Positions 11,505 through 22,079 of a DNA stretch of 64,000 bases are shown here, one piece after another. The position numbers and the translations under genes are program-made. This DNA is from Astragalus membranaceus (Eukaryota; Streptophyta; Magnoliopsida; Fabales; Fabaceae): the NCBI GenBank assembly GCA_039519185.1, contig CM076849.1, forward strand, positions 59,593,087 through 59,657,086, given 5' to 3'. The notes under the pieces were generated by a model that saw only the letters and a program-made list of their open reading frames with translations, ran no database searches and was not told the origin of the DNA. Position 1 is the stretch's first letter; each line of letters starts with the position of its first letter.

Positions 11505-11915
11505 CGGCGCCCATGAGGGCGCCTGGCAAGGAAGCAACCAGCGCCCATGAGGGCGCCTAACAGGGCGCCAAGCACCAAGGCAGCGCCCATGAGGGCGCCT
11601 GGCAAGAAGGGCGCCTGGCAGAGGGGCGCCTGGCAAGGAGGGCGCCTGACAGGGCGCCAAGCACCAAGGCAGCGCCCATGAGGGCGCCTGGCAAGAAGGG
11701 CGCCAGGCAGTGGGGCGCTTGGCAAGGAGGGCGCCTGGCAGGGCGCCACGCACCAAGGCAGCGCCCATGAGGGCGCCTGGCAAGAAGGGCGCCTGGCAGA
11801 GGGGCGCCTCGCAAGGAGGGCGCCTGGCAGGGCACCAAGCACCGAGGCAGCGCCCATGAGGGCGCCTAGCAGGGCGGGCGCCTGGCATGAGGGCGCCTGG
11901 TAGGAGGTGGTCTGG
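11505..11915. repeat. GC-rich 89-bp tandem array with GGCGCC core
   Basis: The phrase GCAGCGCCCATGAGGGCGCC recurs at an exact 89-bp period, with GCGCCCATGAGG at 11,583, 11,672, 11,761 and 11,850 and a related copy at 11,541. Within each unit the self-complementary hexamer GGCGCC occurs several times, mostly as GGCGCCTGGCA. The array is open in several minus-strand frames, but those frames only reflect the repeat (A/P/L/G/R-rich) and I do not call a gene. Composition contrasts sharply with the AT-rich flanks. Confidence 0.8.
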
Positions 11916-11929
11916 AAGCAAAACCTTCA

Positions 11930-12305
11930 CAAGGGGGCAGACAGCACTGTGCAACAAGGCACCCATGAGGGCACCAAACCTTGTCTCGCAAAATCTGCTC
12001 CACAAGGAGACACCCAGCGTGTAGACGTCCAAGGCACCGACACCAAACCTTGTCTCGCATAATCTGCTCCACGAGTAGACACCCGACGTATAGGCACCCA
12101 TGAGGGCGCCAAAACCTTGTCTTGCAAAATCTGCTCCACGAGGAGACACCCGACAGGCACCAATTGGTAGTGGGAGGTGTGTTTAACTTGCACTTATGCC
12201 TCAGGTGCAAGGTTCGATTCCCACGGAAGGCAAAAATTCTACAAGAGGGGTAGAGAAGACCGTGAGGTAATAGTGCTGGGGTGGCCAATGCGTTGGACCT
12301 GGGCT
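11930..12305 (+). repeat. Degenerate tandem repeat plus tRNA-related SINE-like segment
   Basis: From about 11,980 to 12,150 a roughly 75-85-bp unit (AACCTTGTCTCGCAAAATCT, then GCTCCAC.AGGAGACACCC) is repeated three times. It is followed by AATTGGTAGTGGGAGGTG and GGTTCGATTCCC at 12,211-12,222. The last matches a pol III B box, and the first resembles a degenerate A box about 50 bp upstream, so the segment may derive from a tRNA-related SINE. No flanking duplication was identified. Confidence 0.4.
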
Positions 12306-12969
12306 GTTACATCAAGCATTTATTATTGCCTGACTTCATAAGTATGATTTAAAGTCAAGCATTTATTATTGCCTGACTTCGTAAGTATGATTTAAAGTCA
12401 AGCATTTATTATTGCCTGACTTCGTAAGTCTGTTTTAAAGTCAAGCATTATTGCGCCTGACTTTAAAAGTTCTTTTTTTAAAAAAAAAAATTATTTGATA
12501 GAATCCATTAAAAATTTTATTTGGTAGAATCCATAAAAATTATTTAGTTCAGCAATCCATAAGCTATAAAAAAATGGATAAAAAATCAGGTATTTCACCA
12601 CCTAAGCCAACTCTTACAATCATGCACCATATAAAGTTATTAGTCATTCACATTCAGGAAATGCAAATATCTGTAATCAGTATGTTACAAGAACTAGTGG
12701 TGTGCCTTTAATAGAATAATTATCAGGGACTCTTCCCAAGACTGGTAGGAAAATTTCCCTATCTAAGCCAAAATGTTAGGGTCACTCACTTGTCACATAA
12801 ACCTATATCCTAAGCATTTAAAACAACTAAAACCATCATCATTAAATAAAACAATCCAACAAGGATCTCGCACCCTCTGTGCTTAATTAATAAATCAAAT
12901 GGAAATTTCCAACAAGGATCTCGCACCCTTAGAAAACCAGTTTAAAGAACTAAAGTGGCAATACTTTAA

Positions 12970-13833
12970 CTACTCCTCATCTGTGAGCACTTCAATTTCT
13001 GCTGGAGGGGCTTCTTTATCAGATCCCTCTTGATCCTGAGCAAAAACAACCAAGATAGAAAAGAAAAAAGGTAAACAATAACATAACAAACATAAACTCC
13101 AGCAAAATAAAAAGAAATATACTTTATCCTCAGCAGCATTATCATCTTCAACAGCATTGTCATCCTCTCCAGCATTATAGGTAGCCATGGCCTTCTCATA
13201 TTCTAGCTTGAGTTCAGCAGTTTTATCCAAATAAGGCTTCTTCTCCTGAACCATTGATTCATTTCATAAGCCATGATAAACATAACATCAATCAAAAGCT
13301 AAACCCTAAAAAAACTAACTTACTTCTTCAGTCAAAGACTTCCACTTCTCACCACCCTCTTTGCCAACCTAAACTTCAAAATCAAATAGTGTGATTAACA
13401 AATACTAGCAACGGTAGATTTAAAATAATGCCAAAACCAAATTTCAATTTAATAAAGGTTTCATCCTTTGAATTAGGATTGGCTTCCTTAAAAGATTTTC
13501 TAAAATCGTCCCTGCAACAGATCAAGATAATAACATAAATATAAACTCACCAGCAGAACCTAAACATCACAAAACAGAACAAGGCTTACATGAAGATAAA
13601 GAATGCAGTGAGAGGATGCTTAGGCATGTTAGGATCCTTGACCTTTTTCCCTTTCTCACCCTTAGCTCTCTTCGCATTTGGCTCTTTCGATTTGGGCTTT
13701 TTCCTACACAATATCAAAAAAATCCAAATCAGATCCTAATAGAATATATTTACACATTTACACAAACAGATAGATGGCCAATTTTACCTCTCGGTCTTCT
13801 TCACTTCACCAGCCTGCTCAACCACTTGAGCAT
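12970..13833 (-). pseudogene. HMGB (HMG-box chromatin protein) gene fragment
   Basis: Minus-strand exons: 13,788-13,833 (AQVVEQAGEVKKTE), 13,590-13,703 (KKPKSKEPNAKRAKGEKGKK, then DPNMPKHPLTAFFIFM), about 13,455-13,511 (DDFRKSFKEANPNSKD), 13,324-13,368 (VGKEGGEKWKSLTEE), 13,123-13,245 (EKKPYLDKTAELKLEYEKAM, then ATYNAG and an acidic stretch) and 12,970-13,035 (DQEGSDKEAPPAEIEVLTDE, E, stop). Together they make nearly a whole HMG box (PKHPLTAFF, W in EKWKSL) with basic N-flank and acidic tail, as in plant HMGB proteins that bend DNA. The N-terminal exon is missing, and the donor after NSKD lacks its GT (the sequence reads GATGAAACC), so splicing would fail or shift. Located inside Pack-CACTA B. 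Confidence 0.85.
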
Positions 13834-14166
13834 CTGAACAAACAAAAGCAAAACAACCTAGCCACCGTTGTTCGTTCGTGTTCCTTTCGTTGGTGTCTTT
13901 GTTCATCATAAACTTCGTTCAGCCACCGTTTTATACAAACAGAAAAACCAGCACACAAATCAGTGTTTGTAGGAACTGAAAACAAAAGGAAATAGCTAAG
14001 CATCAAATAAAAATGAAGAAGCCAGCCCCTTGAATATGACTAAGCATGCAGCCGAAATTCCCACCAGTGCACATCAGCAATCGAGTGCCACTGCGTTAAG
14101 AACAAATCAAGTGAAATGAAATGGTGATGTGACTGAAACCAGTAGATAAATATTATCGCCACATGC

Positions 14167-15150
14167 TCAGCCTCTTGTCTCTCGTGTGTTGTAGGAATTG
14201 CAGCAGTCATTGCATAGGATCCAAACCTGTTAAGAGTCACCACCATTAGTCCCTCAACATGCAAAAAAAAAACAGCACAGGACTCCATTTTAATCAAAAT
14301 TGTTCAGTGATAATTATTAAACTAAGTTAAAATAAGATTAAATATGTTTTTAGTCCCTATAGAATTAGGACTTCTCAAGTTTATCCCCTAAAAAATTTTA
14401 ATCATTTTTAGCCTCTATTTTGAAAACTTTTTTTACAAAAGATGCCAGATGGGTGCTTTGAAAATAATCCCTATAAAAGCAAAATAGGGACAAAAAAAGA
14501 ATAGTTTACTTTTAGAGACTGAACTTGAAAAGTCGTAATAATAGAAACTAAAAACATGTTTAACCCTTTAAAATATCAAAATCTTGTCTCTTTCTTTTTT
14601 TGGTTGAAGATCTTGTCTCTTTCTTTTTTTGGTTGAAGATCTTGTCTCTTTCTTTCATAATAGCAAAACACAAGTATTGCAGTCTCATGGGTGTTTGACA
14701 ATTTCACAATGTTCTATCTAATAATGCATATGCAAATTGTGCAACATATAAAAAATTTGCTTATGTATGCACAAACAGACAAGTAGCATCAGATAGGCGA
14801 AAAAAAGAGCAACTGACCATTTTATTTTGTAGCATCAGATAGGCAAAAAGAAAGAGCAACTGACCATTTTATTTTGATATTGCTCGGGCATTGGTGTAGT
14901 AGCAACTTCAATATCAAGTTTCTCCCAAGCATTTGACATATCAAAGAGTGACTTGGAGTAGAGAGGGCATGCATAACTAATGTAGAACCAAATACAATAA
15001 TCAGGACAATTTTCAGAAAGCGATGGAGAAGGAGACTATGAGATCTTTGAACACTCACTTGTTATGTTCTCTCATCTCATCCAGGCAGCTCTTATGGATG
15101 GTATGTCCGCACGACATAACATTAACAGCGTCTCTTGTCTCAAACAAAAA
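14167..15150 (-). pseudogene. CHY/RING-type E3 ubiquitin ligase fragment
   Basis: Exons: 15,059-15,150 (FLFETRDAVNVMSCGHTIHK, SCLDEMREHNK), 14,865-14,976 (YACPLYSKSLFDMSNAWEKL, DIEVATTPMPEQYQNKM) and 14,167-14,226 (WILCNDCCNSYNTRETRG, stop). This order matches the RING finger and zinc ribbon of plant CHY/RING proteins (RCHY1/MIEL1/BRUTUS type), which ubiquitinate targets. Damage: the RING cysteine expected in CPLC is Tyr (CPLY), and the zinc ribbon is internally deleted (WILCNDC runs straight into CNSYNT). The N-terminal CHY zinc fingers are absent. A 45-bp tandem duplication lies at about 14,786-14,875, overlapping the donor side of the middle exon. Part of Pack-CACTA B. Confidence 0.8.
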
Positions 15151-15510
15151 CTGCAATCATCAATTTTGTATGCTTGAATCAGCCTCCATCAAATTAAAAA
15201 GCAGTATAGTGATATCTAAGACTTGATTTCAATTACCTCCTAGCCCATGAAAATTTTATCAGCTTATAGGGGTTTTATAGAAAAGTAAAATGAGAAGCTT
15301 TTTTTAAAACAAATGAAATACTAACCTTATAGATAAAAATTCATAACTACTACAAGATTCTTCTAGTTTTCCTATAAGTGCTTCTTAAGCAACTGACTCT
15401 AAATCATTAAAGTTGGAAGTGTTACCCCAAAACAAATGGGGCAAGCACCATGCATTGCTCCTTCCACACAGTTGTGATTGTTTTTTAGCAGAGTTGAGTG
15501 GGGCAAGCAC

Positions 15511-16582
15511 CAGGAACACTTTGGTAATCATCATCACAGTCGGAGTCGAATACTGCAGCTGAATCAAACCATGCCTCCTCAATACTACCTCCTACTGACA
15601 CAAATTTAAAAGGTCATACAAAAGCCAATTAGGATTTAAGGGGAAAAATAGCAGCATTTGAAGTATAAGTTACATTAGAAGATAATTAAACTATCTATTA
15701 GAGGAAGAAAAAATAAGCAATCAGTAGCAGCTGGAACAGATCCACAAGGCTAAAATAAGAATTCAATACTCAGTGCAAAAAATTAAAATTAACTGCTTCA
15801 GAATTCAGATTAGTAAAACTCATGCTATAAATTCTGATTCTGCAACACATAAGGTGAAAAATGCTTGGAAGAGAAGAAATGAGCCACTCACCAACTACAG
15901 TTATGCTCAACTAGTCACACTGATACATCAGCATATGTACTATTTTACCCAATATTTGAATAACACTTTTCCACCATAAGTTGTTAACTTTAGACCTAAA
16001 TATTAACAATGAAATGTGAAAAAGACAGTAATTTGCACAATCATTAATAACTTTGTCCAATTTTCTAAAGTAATTGCTCAGCTTTAATTTTGATGTTACT
16101 TCAGAATTCCACATAACATAACCAATTTCATTCTACTCTAACACACCAACTCCACCTACAATACTTAACAAACTCCAACTACCCCAAAAACATCAAAACA
16201 AGTAGGAAACTCAAAAAATAAAAAGGATTGAAACAACAAATTTCATTCCAGACCAAAAACAAAAACCTTTCAGCTGTCTCATTTACAACCTTCTACACCA
16301 AAATCATTTGTGACATGCAAGTGTCAAAAAGACAAAAACAAAAGAATTAAACATCAACCTTGGAAAGTGGGGTGTTCAGGCAACCCTGCCACATCAACTT
16401 TGTCCAATGACAACCTAGAAGAAACTCTTCTCCTGAACCCAACTTTCCTTCTTTTCCTTGTTTTCTTCTTAGAAGAGCTCAACTTCCCTCCAACACAACT
16501 CCTTGGAGTTGACACACACACCCCCATATTACTATCAAACATCTTCACCTCGGATCCTTCAAAACAACTTCCCTCCATAGAT
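15511..16582 (-). pseudogene. DUF1336 / EDR2-like protein, 5' exons only
   Basis: Exon 1 (16,359-16,582, ATG at 16,578) reads MEGSCFEGSEVKM, GVCVSTPRSCVGG, SSSKKKTRKRRKVGFRRRVS, SRLSLDKVDVAGLPEHPTFQ. Exon 2 (15,511-15,591) continues GSIEEAWFDSAAVFDSDCDD, DYQSVP. This is the conserved N-terminus of plant DUF1336 proteins related to ENHANCED DISEASE RESISTANCE 2: a CVSTP start with Gly/Cys that may be lipid-modified, a basic patch, then the SIEEAWFDS motif. The exons join in frame across a GT-AG intron. The DUF1336 domain proper is absent; the next exons on this strand belong to a RING protein. The segment upstream (16,700-17,160) resembles a 5' UTR/promoter region, so a chimeric transcript is possible. 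Confidence 0.8.
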
Positions 16583-17695
16583 CTGCACCCAGAAAACAAG
16601 AATCAGGCAGTTAGGGTTTTTGTTCGTCACAAAAATTTAAAACTGAAACTGAACAGAAGTAAAAGGCAGTGGTTCTACCTTCGTTGTGCAGATCATTGTG
16701 CGTAGCATCAAGATCCAGCAAGATCTCACCCAGAAACACAACCAAAAAGAAGCAAAGTCAGTGGTTGAAACTAGGGTTTCAAACCGTATGCAACTGAGAG
16801 GATTTTAGAGAAGGAGAAAGCGTTATACCTTAGCTTCGTGGCGAAGCGGAGCTTCGTTGTGAATCTGGAAGCGTGTTTCCATCAGAGAACCAGCAGAAAT
16901 CAAGATCCAGAACCAGTTTCAGTGGAGAAGACGAGAGAAGAACCAGAGCGTTCAAGAAAGAGAGAGAAAGAGAAAAAAAGTATAGCACCGAAGCCGGTTC
17001 GGTATTGGTCGGAACGAAGAGCGGCGAGGGAAAAAAAGACTTCGGAAGAACGGCGACCATGCTAGGAGAGAGATTGAGGTGAGAAGCCAGTTTAGTGGTG
17101 ACGACGGAGAAGTGGTGTTGAGCGAACCCTCTCTCTCTCCATGGGTGTGGTGGTGCGGCGCTGGAAGTGACTTAGGAAATTAGGGTTTGCGTGGGAACTG
17201 AGAGAGTGATGAGAGAGTGATGGAAACCGAGAGAGTACTGAGAGAGTGATGAGAACTGAGGCGTGAGAACTGATGAGAACGCGTGAATTTTTTTTCTTTC
17301 TATTTTAGTACTTTAGAAGTCAGGCGTGTATACGCTTGACTTTAAAAGTCTAATTTTTTTCCTATTTTTTCACTTTAGAAGTCAGGAGTGTATTCTCTTG
17401 ACTTTAAAACTCGCGAGTTTTGCCTCTTAATTACAAGTTTGCCACCGCCTCAACATAAAAAGTCACGCATCTGAGCGCCTGACTTTAAATGTCCAATTCT
17501 TTTCCTGATTTTGCACTAGTGAGGATACGAATGTCAAATGATAGATTAAATAAACTTTAGGAACTTGATTTGACGTGTTAGGCACCGCAAGTGCACGATT
17601 TTATCGCGTACTAAAATATCCTTCCTCATAGACTTAGTATAATTCATTAACAATTTCTTCTCACTATGGTTATTAGCTAAAGGAATTAACTTAGG

Positions 17696-17955
17696 GGGTG
17701 TATTGGTTTAGGATTTTAAAGCACTTTTTTAGCTGAAAAAAGTCTAATGGATTTTAAAAGACTTGTAGGAATTTCATGACTTTTAGGATTTTGTAAGACT
17801 TTCAAGACTTTTCAATTAGGATTTAAACGGATTTTGTGATAAAGACTCTACAGGACTTTGTGAACTTTGCAGGATTTGTGAGATTTGATAAGACTTCAAG
17901 GATTTTTTACAATTTAAAGTATAACAAATTTTTAAAAAACAATTCCATTGAACAT
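17696..17955. repeat. Left part of an older host repeat (MITE-like) split by later insertions
   Basis: GGTGTATTGGTTTAGGATTT at 17,698 starts a run of AAGACTTT/GGATTTT motifs. Similar motifs (GGATTTTAAAAGACTTT, AAATCCTGTG) resume at 21,117-21,290 and 22,700-22,930, between and after the copia TRIM and the two Mutator-like elements. I infer one older non-coding element into which the others were inserted; its right end was not identified. Confidence 0.4.
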
Positions 17956-20037
17956 TGTTAGAATTGTAAAAGCTGAACTTGATTCATTGAATGAGGGATC
18001 GATCCCCATATATACAACAAAATACACAACTGAATCAGTTAAAGGAAGCTGAGTCAGTTACTAAGTCTAACAAACTAGGTATTGTACAAACTCATCTAAC
18101 GGTCTAACTCATACCAAGTGATCAGCTACCGGACTAAATAACACAAAGTAATAAAGAATACAAATATTTTTATATCTAACACCCCCCCTCAAGCTGGACC
18201 ATGAATGTCAATCATGTTCAGCTTGGAGAGAAAGTAGAAAAACTAGGAATATCAACCAAGTAATCTTTGGAGGCAATTGGCATGAGGTGAACAAGTCATT
18301 TTTGAATCTTTTCTTTGAAGAGTAGAATATATTTGCCTGGACATCGCTTGATATATTTGCGTATGTACATGGCAGCATCAAAGTGAGAGTGTTCGGTGAA
18401 AAAGGACATCAAAAATTGGAGTAGAAGAACCTTGCGATAGCAGGCACCAAAGGAAGCAACAAGATCTGATCCAATGATCACTGTAATCCAGCACTATAAG
18501 TGTAATCCACGATTGGCAAACATGAACCAATCAAAGTGATGATGAAGGTGATCATCAGCACAATAGAACCTCAAAGACTAAGCCGTAATCTGCAATTGGT
18601 AAACTCAACTTGATACAATTCCAAACCTCCAAAGTGAGAATTCAGATTTCAAAGAAACAAAACTGTTTTTGCTTTTTTTTTTCTTTTTTTTTGTTAAGAA
18701 ATTCGGATTTCAGAGGAGCAGAGAAATAGGAAAAATGCAAAAAAGAATTGAAGGCAAGGAACAGTTTCAAAGATGCAAGAAATGTGAAACGAGATTATGT
18801 GTTAGAAGCGATTTGCAGAATATGATTCAGATCGTAGAAAAATCCAACACAATGGAGAAACGATCCAAGAATCCGAATATGATTGCAACTCAAAATAGCA
18901 AATCGCAAAAGAGGAAACAAGATCAAGAATCGATCCACGAAACAGAAAGAATCAAAACTCGAAATCGCAGGCAATCTTGAAGCGATTTAAAAACGAAATC
19001 GATGCAAGATTCAAAATCTAGATTAACAAGAGAAGGTGAGAGGGAATCGAAATTGCAAATTTCAAATAAGAAAACGATTGAGATCACAGAAGCACCGAAG
19101 CAAGAAGAGAGGGGAAATCGTGGACATCGTTCAGAACTGAAAAATTAGGGAAAATTGCAACCAAAAACTGAAATCGATTTAGGCATACGATCGATTCAGA
19201 GAGGACGAAACCAGAGCAGAAAACGTGATTTGAATCAAGAGCAGAAAACTGATTCTAACTGAGAACAGAAAAAAAAGAACGCGAACCGGAAAGCAAGAAC
19301 ACGATTGTGAATCAGAGAAGAATTTGATTCAAGAAACAGATGAGATGGAATCGAAATTGCTAATGGAAACCGATCTAGGTTACAATCCAAAATCAGAAGA
19401 GAAAAGCAAATACAATCATCGATTCAGGAGCAAGACTATTCAGAATCGAAAAAGGAAAATAGCGATTCACATCGAAAAGGAAACTGAAACAGATTTCGAA
19501 CCAGAAATCAAGAATAGAAGAAACACAATGAACAGAAGAAAAACTGATTTCTGGAACCGAATCAGAGATGAACAAGAAACAGAAAACTCATGCGATGCAA
19601 CAGCAGTGTTCAAAGTTGCTTGCTGAGAGAGAATCGCGAAGAGAGAGGACCCTTGGCAGAGAAGAACGGAAGCCAGTTTTCAGAGAGAGGAGGAAAACTG
19701 TTTATGGCTATCTGCAAAGGGAGAGAGACTCACGAGAGAGAGAAAAGAAAAGTTTCAGAGAGAGAGACTCGTGAGTGGGAGGGTGAAGTTCAGAAAAAAA
19801 TTTCATCTGATACCATGTTAGAATTGTAAAATCTGAACTTGATTCATTGAATGAGGGATCAATCGCTATATATACAACAATATACACAACTGAATCAGTT
19901 CAGGGAAGCTGAGTCAGTTACTAAGTCTAACAAACTAGGTGCTGTACAAATTCATCTACGGACTAACTCATACCAAGTGAGCTACCGAACTAAATAATAC
20001 AAAGTAATAAAGAATACAAGTATTTTTATATCTAACT
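17956..20037 (-). mobile_element. Non-autonomous Ty1/copia TRIM-like LTR element
   Basis: Two direct copies of a roughly 225-bp LTR lie at 17,956-18,181 and 19,816-20,037, each beginning TGTTAGAATTGTAAAA on the plus strand. Read on the minus strand, the first LTR is followed by TGGTATCAGATG (19,804-19,815), the initiator-methionine tRNA primer site, and the purine tract GAGGGGGGG (18,182-18,192) precedes the second, so the element points left. The 1.6-kb interior is A- and purine-rich and holds no gag or pol. I found no matching 5-bp flanks, and the 20,037 end has T where A is expected. Confidence 0.8.
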
Positions 20038-20196
20038 AGTAATATTTTGGATGTCTATATTTTGATAAATATTATTATTTGCAATATTTTAATAATTAGA
20101 TGACAATAAACCGATGAGAGCAGAAAGTGAGAGAGAGTGATAGCGGAATTCAAAGCAGAGAGAGTGCGAACAGGAAAAAGAAGATAGAAAAAAGAA

Positions 20197-21107
20197 GGCT
20201 TAATTACAGTTTTGGTCCCCCTATTTTCCCCAATTCACGATTTTGGTCCCTAAAGTTTTAATTTGACGATTTTCGTCCCCCTATTTTCCCAATTTGTAAA
20301 ATCAAGGTCCCCCTCTTAATTGACCAAAATTGAAAGTCAATTTTGACTGACTTATCCTACGTGGCAGCCCACGTGGACTGCCACGTAGGCACACCCCCCC
20401 ACCCCCACCCCTCCACTGTTCCTCTTCCCCACCGTGAACCCCCCTCTCCTTTCTCTCTCACCGTCAGTATCTCTCTCATTTCTCTCTCACCGTCACCACC
20501 CACAGCCACCACCCACCTCGTTTTCCTTTCCCTCCTCTGCGACTGCGACTGCGATCTGCGAGAGGGAGAGGGAGAGCGAGAGTGAGAGAACGGCGAGAGC
20601 GAGAGCGACGAGCGAGAGAGGGAGAGCGACGAGCGAAGAGGAGGGAGGAGCGACGAGAGAGAGGAGGGAGAGCGACAGTGAGCGAGCGAGGGAGGATCGG
20701 TGGGGGGGGGGAGGGTGAGATGCGAAGGAGAGAGAGAGGGTGTGGTTGTGGGGGGGGGGGGGGGGGTTCACGGAAGTGGGGGGTGGGAGGGGGGAGGGGA
20801 AGAGGAACAGTGGAAGGGGGGTTTCACGGTGGGGAAGAGGTTCAGGAGGAAGAAGGTGGGGATGGGGGGAGGGGGTGGGGGTGGGGGTGTGGGGTGTGGG
20901 GGGTGGGGGGTGTGCCTACGTGGCAGACCACGTGGGCTGCCACTTAGGATAAGTCAGTCAAAATTGACTTTCAATTTTGACCAATTAAGAGGGGGACCTT
21001 GATTTTACAAATTGGGAAAATAGGGGGACCAAAATCGTCAAATTAAAACTTTAGGGACCAAAATTGTGAATTGGGAAAAATAGGGGGACCAAAACTGTAA
21101 TTAAGCC
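20197..21107. mobile_element. Mutator-like element with long inverted repeats
   Basis: The 911-bp element begins GGCTTAATTACAGTTTTGGT and ends with its complement (CCAAAACTGTAATTAAGCC). About 195 bp of terminal inverted repeat include TTGGTCCC, AATTGACCAAAATTGAAAG and CCTACGTGGCAG blocks. The flanks carry a perfect 9-bp duplication AAAAAAGAA at 20,188-20,196 and 21,108-21,116, the length typical of Mutator. The interior is strongly strand-biased: C/T-rich on the left, then purine- and G-rich (20,540-20,925), with runs of up to 14 G at about 20,751-20,766. No transposase is present. Confidence 0.9.
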
Positions 21108-21390
21108 AAAAAAGAATACTCAGCTGGAAAAGTATCCAAGCATAAAATGAGAGTGTTGAAAAATCCCAAGAGTTTAGGTGGGATTGTTTTATGGGTGTAG
21201 GATTTATAATTTGTACTAAAAAGTCCCACAAAATCCATTTAGTAAAACAATCATTTAAAATATGTGTGTTTTTGAATACCAGCGGATTTTTTTCACAACC
21301 TATTGTTGAGTTGTCCTCTCTAATTTGGTCAAACCTATTGCTGAGTTGTCCTCTCTTAAATGACGTGGCAAGCCACGTAGGAATGCCCAA

Positions 21391-21444
<54 letters not shown>
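21391..21444. repeat. (ATT)n microsatellite
   Basis: About 18 uninterrupted ATT units lie just inside the left arm of the Pack-MULE. Confidence 0.95.
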
Positions 21445-21554
21445 TTAAAATCATTAGCTTCATCTTCTTTATCCTCTTCAATTTCATCGCAAATCCAGAA
21501 ATTTTTCCAGATTGATAACCTTCATCTTCTTTCTTTATCAAGTTCATAATTTCA

Positions 21555-22079
21555 TCATCGCCCCCACCTCTTTAATTCAATCGGCCCACCTCTTACAATG
21601 TCCAGTGTCTGAACACTCTTAAGCGCCACACACTTTGCAGCAATGCACTCAATATCAACATCACTAACAGTACCAATCCCACAAAGTGCAAACCTTTCCA
21701 AACCCAAACAACTTGTAGGACACTGTTTAGCAGCAGAAAACAAACCATCATCACCAATTCTATTAGTTCTCCACCCATCAATGTGAAGCTTTTTCAACAT
21801 CTTACAATGTTTAGCAAGTCCCACATCATCACAAGGTGCAAAGTTTCCAACTTCAAACCACTTTGATATCCCAACAAGTCCCACATCACTTACCTGAACT
21901 TTCTCCAAATGAATCTCAACTAACCCTGAATTCAATTTCCCAATGTTTGCAAGCATCGCATCCCAATCTCCCAAACACCAAATGATCTTCAAAGTTTGGA
22001 GCTTTTTAGAACAATTTATGAGCAACGACGACCGAATGCGGCGGCGACGAGAATTTCTTATGGCAATACCAAACCCCAA
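21555..22079 (-). pseudogene. SKIP2/VFB-like F-box leucine-rich-repeat fragment
   Basis: A 174-codon open minus-strand frame contains GLVEIHLEKVQVSDVGLVGI, then CKMLKKLHIDGWRTNRIGDD, then GLERFALCGIGTVSDVDIEC, then IAAKCVAL. These match leucine-rich repeats of plant F-box proteins of the SKIP2/VIER F-box group, substrate receptors of SCF ubiquitin ligases, in which LHIDGWRTNRIGD is characteristic. The F-box and the remaining repeats are missing, several repeats are internally shortened, and the start Met lies in unrelated sequence. It sits between the arms of a Mutator-like element, so it is best read as a captured fragment. Confidence 0.75.

Larger units (their letters stand above)
12306..17521 (-). 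mobile_element. Gene-carrying CACTA element (Pack-CACTA B), right end at 17,521
   Basis: The right end is CCTGATTTTGCACTAGTG at 17,504-17,521, preceded by subterminal repeats (17,318-17,500) with GTCAGGCGTGTATACGC and CGCCTGACTTTAAA. At the left, 12,306-12,480 carries inverted units (GCCTGACTTCGTAAGT, TTTAAAGTCAAGC). Between them lie exons of three unrelated host genes, all on the minus strand (EDR2-like, CHY/RING, HMGB), with a UTR-like segment at 16,700-17,160. This is the arrangement of a transposon that collected genomic fragments. The left terminus is not clean, so the left boundary is the start of its repeats. Confidence 0.65.

Noticed and set aside
11462..12149. Long minus-strand open frames (131-219 codons) rich in Ala, Pro, Leu, Gly
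   Set aside because: They arise from the 89-bp GC-rich tandem array, whose stop-free composition opens several frames at once; no recognisable domain.
12211..12222. A tRNA gene
   Set aside because: Only a B-box-like GGTTCGATTCC is convincing; no cloverleaf with acceptor stem could be drawn, so a SINE-like origin is more likely.
18669..19829. Lys/Arg/Glu-rich plus-strand frames
   Set aside because: They are in the anonymous interior of the TRIM element, have no homology I recognise and follow purine-rich composition.
20343..21002. Arg/Glu- and Gly-rich frames on both strands
   Set aside because: Low-complexity translations of the GA- and G-rich core of a Mutator-like element.
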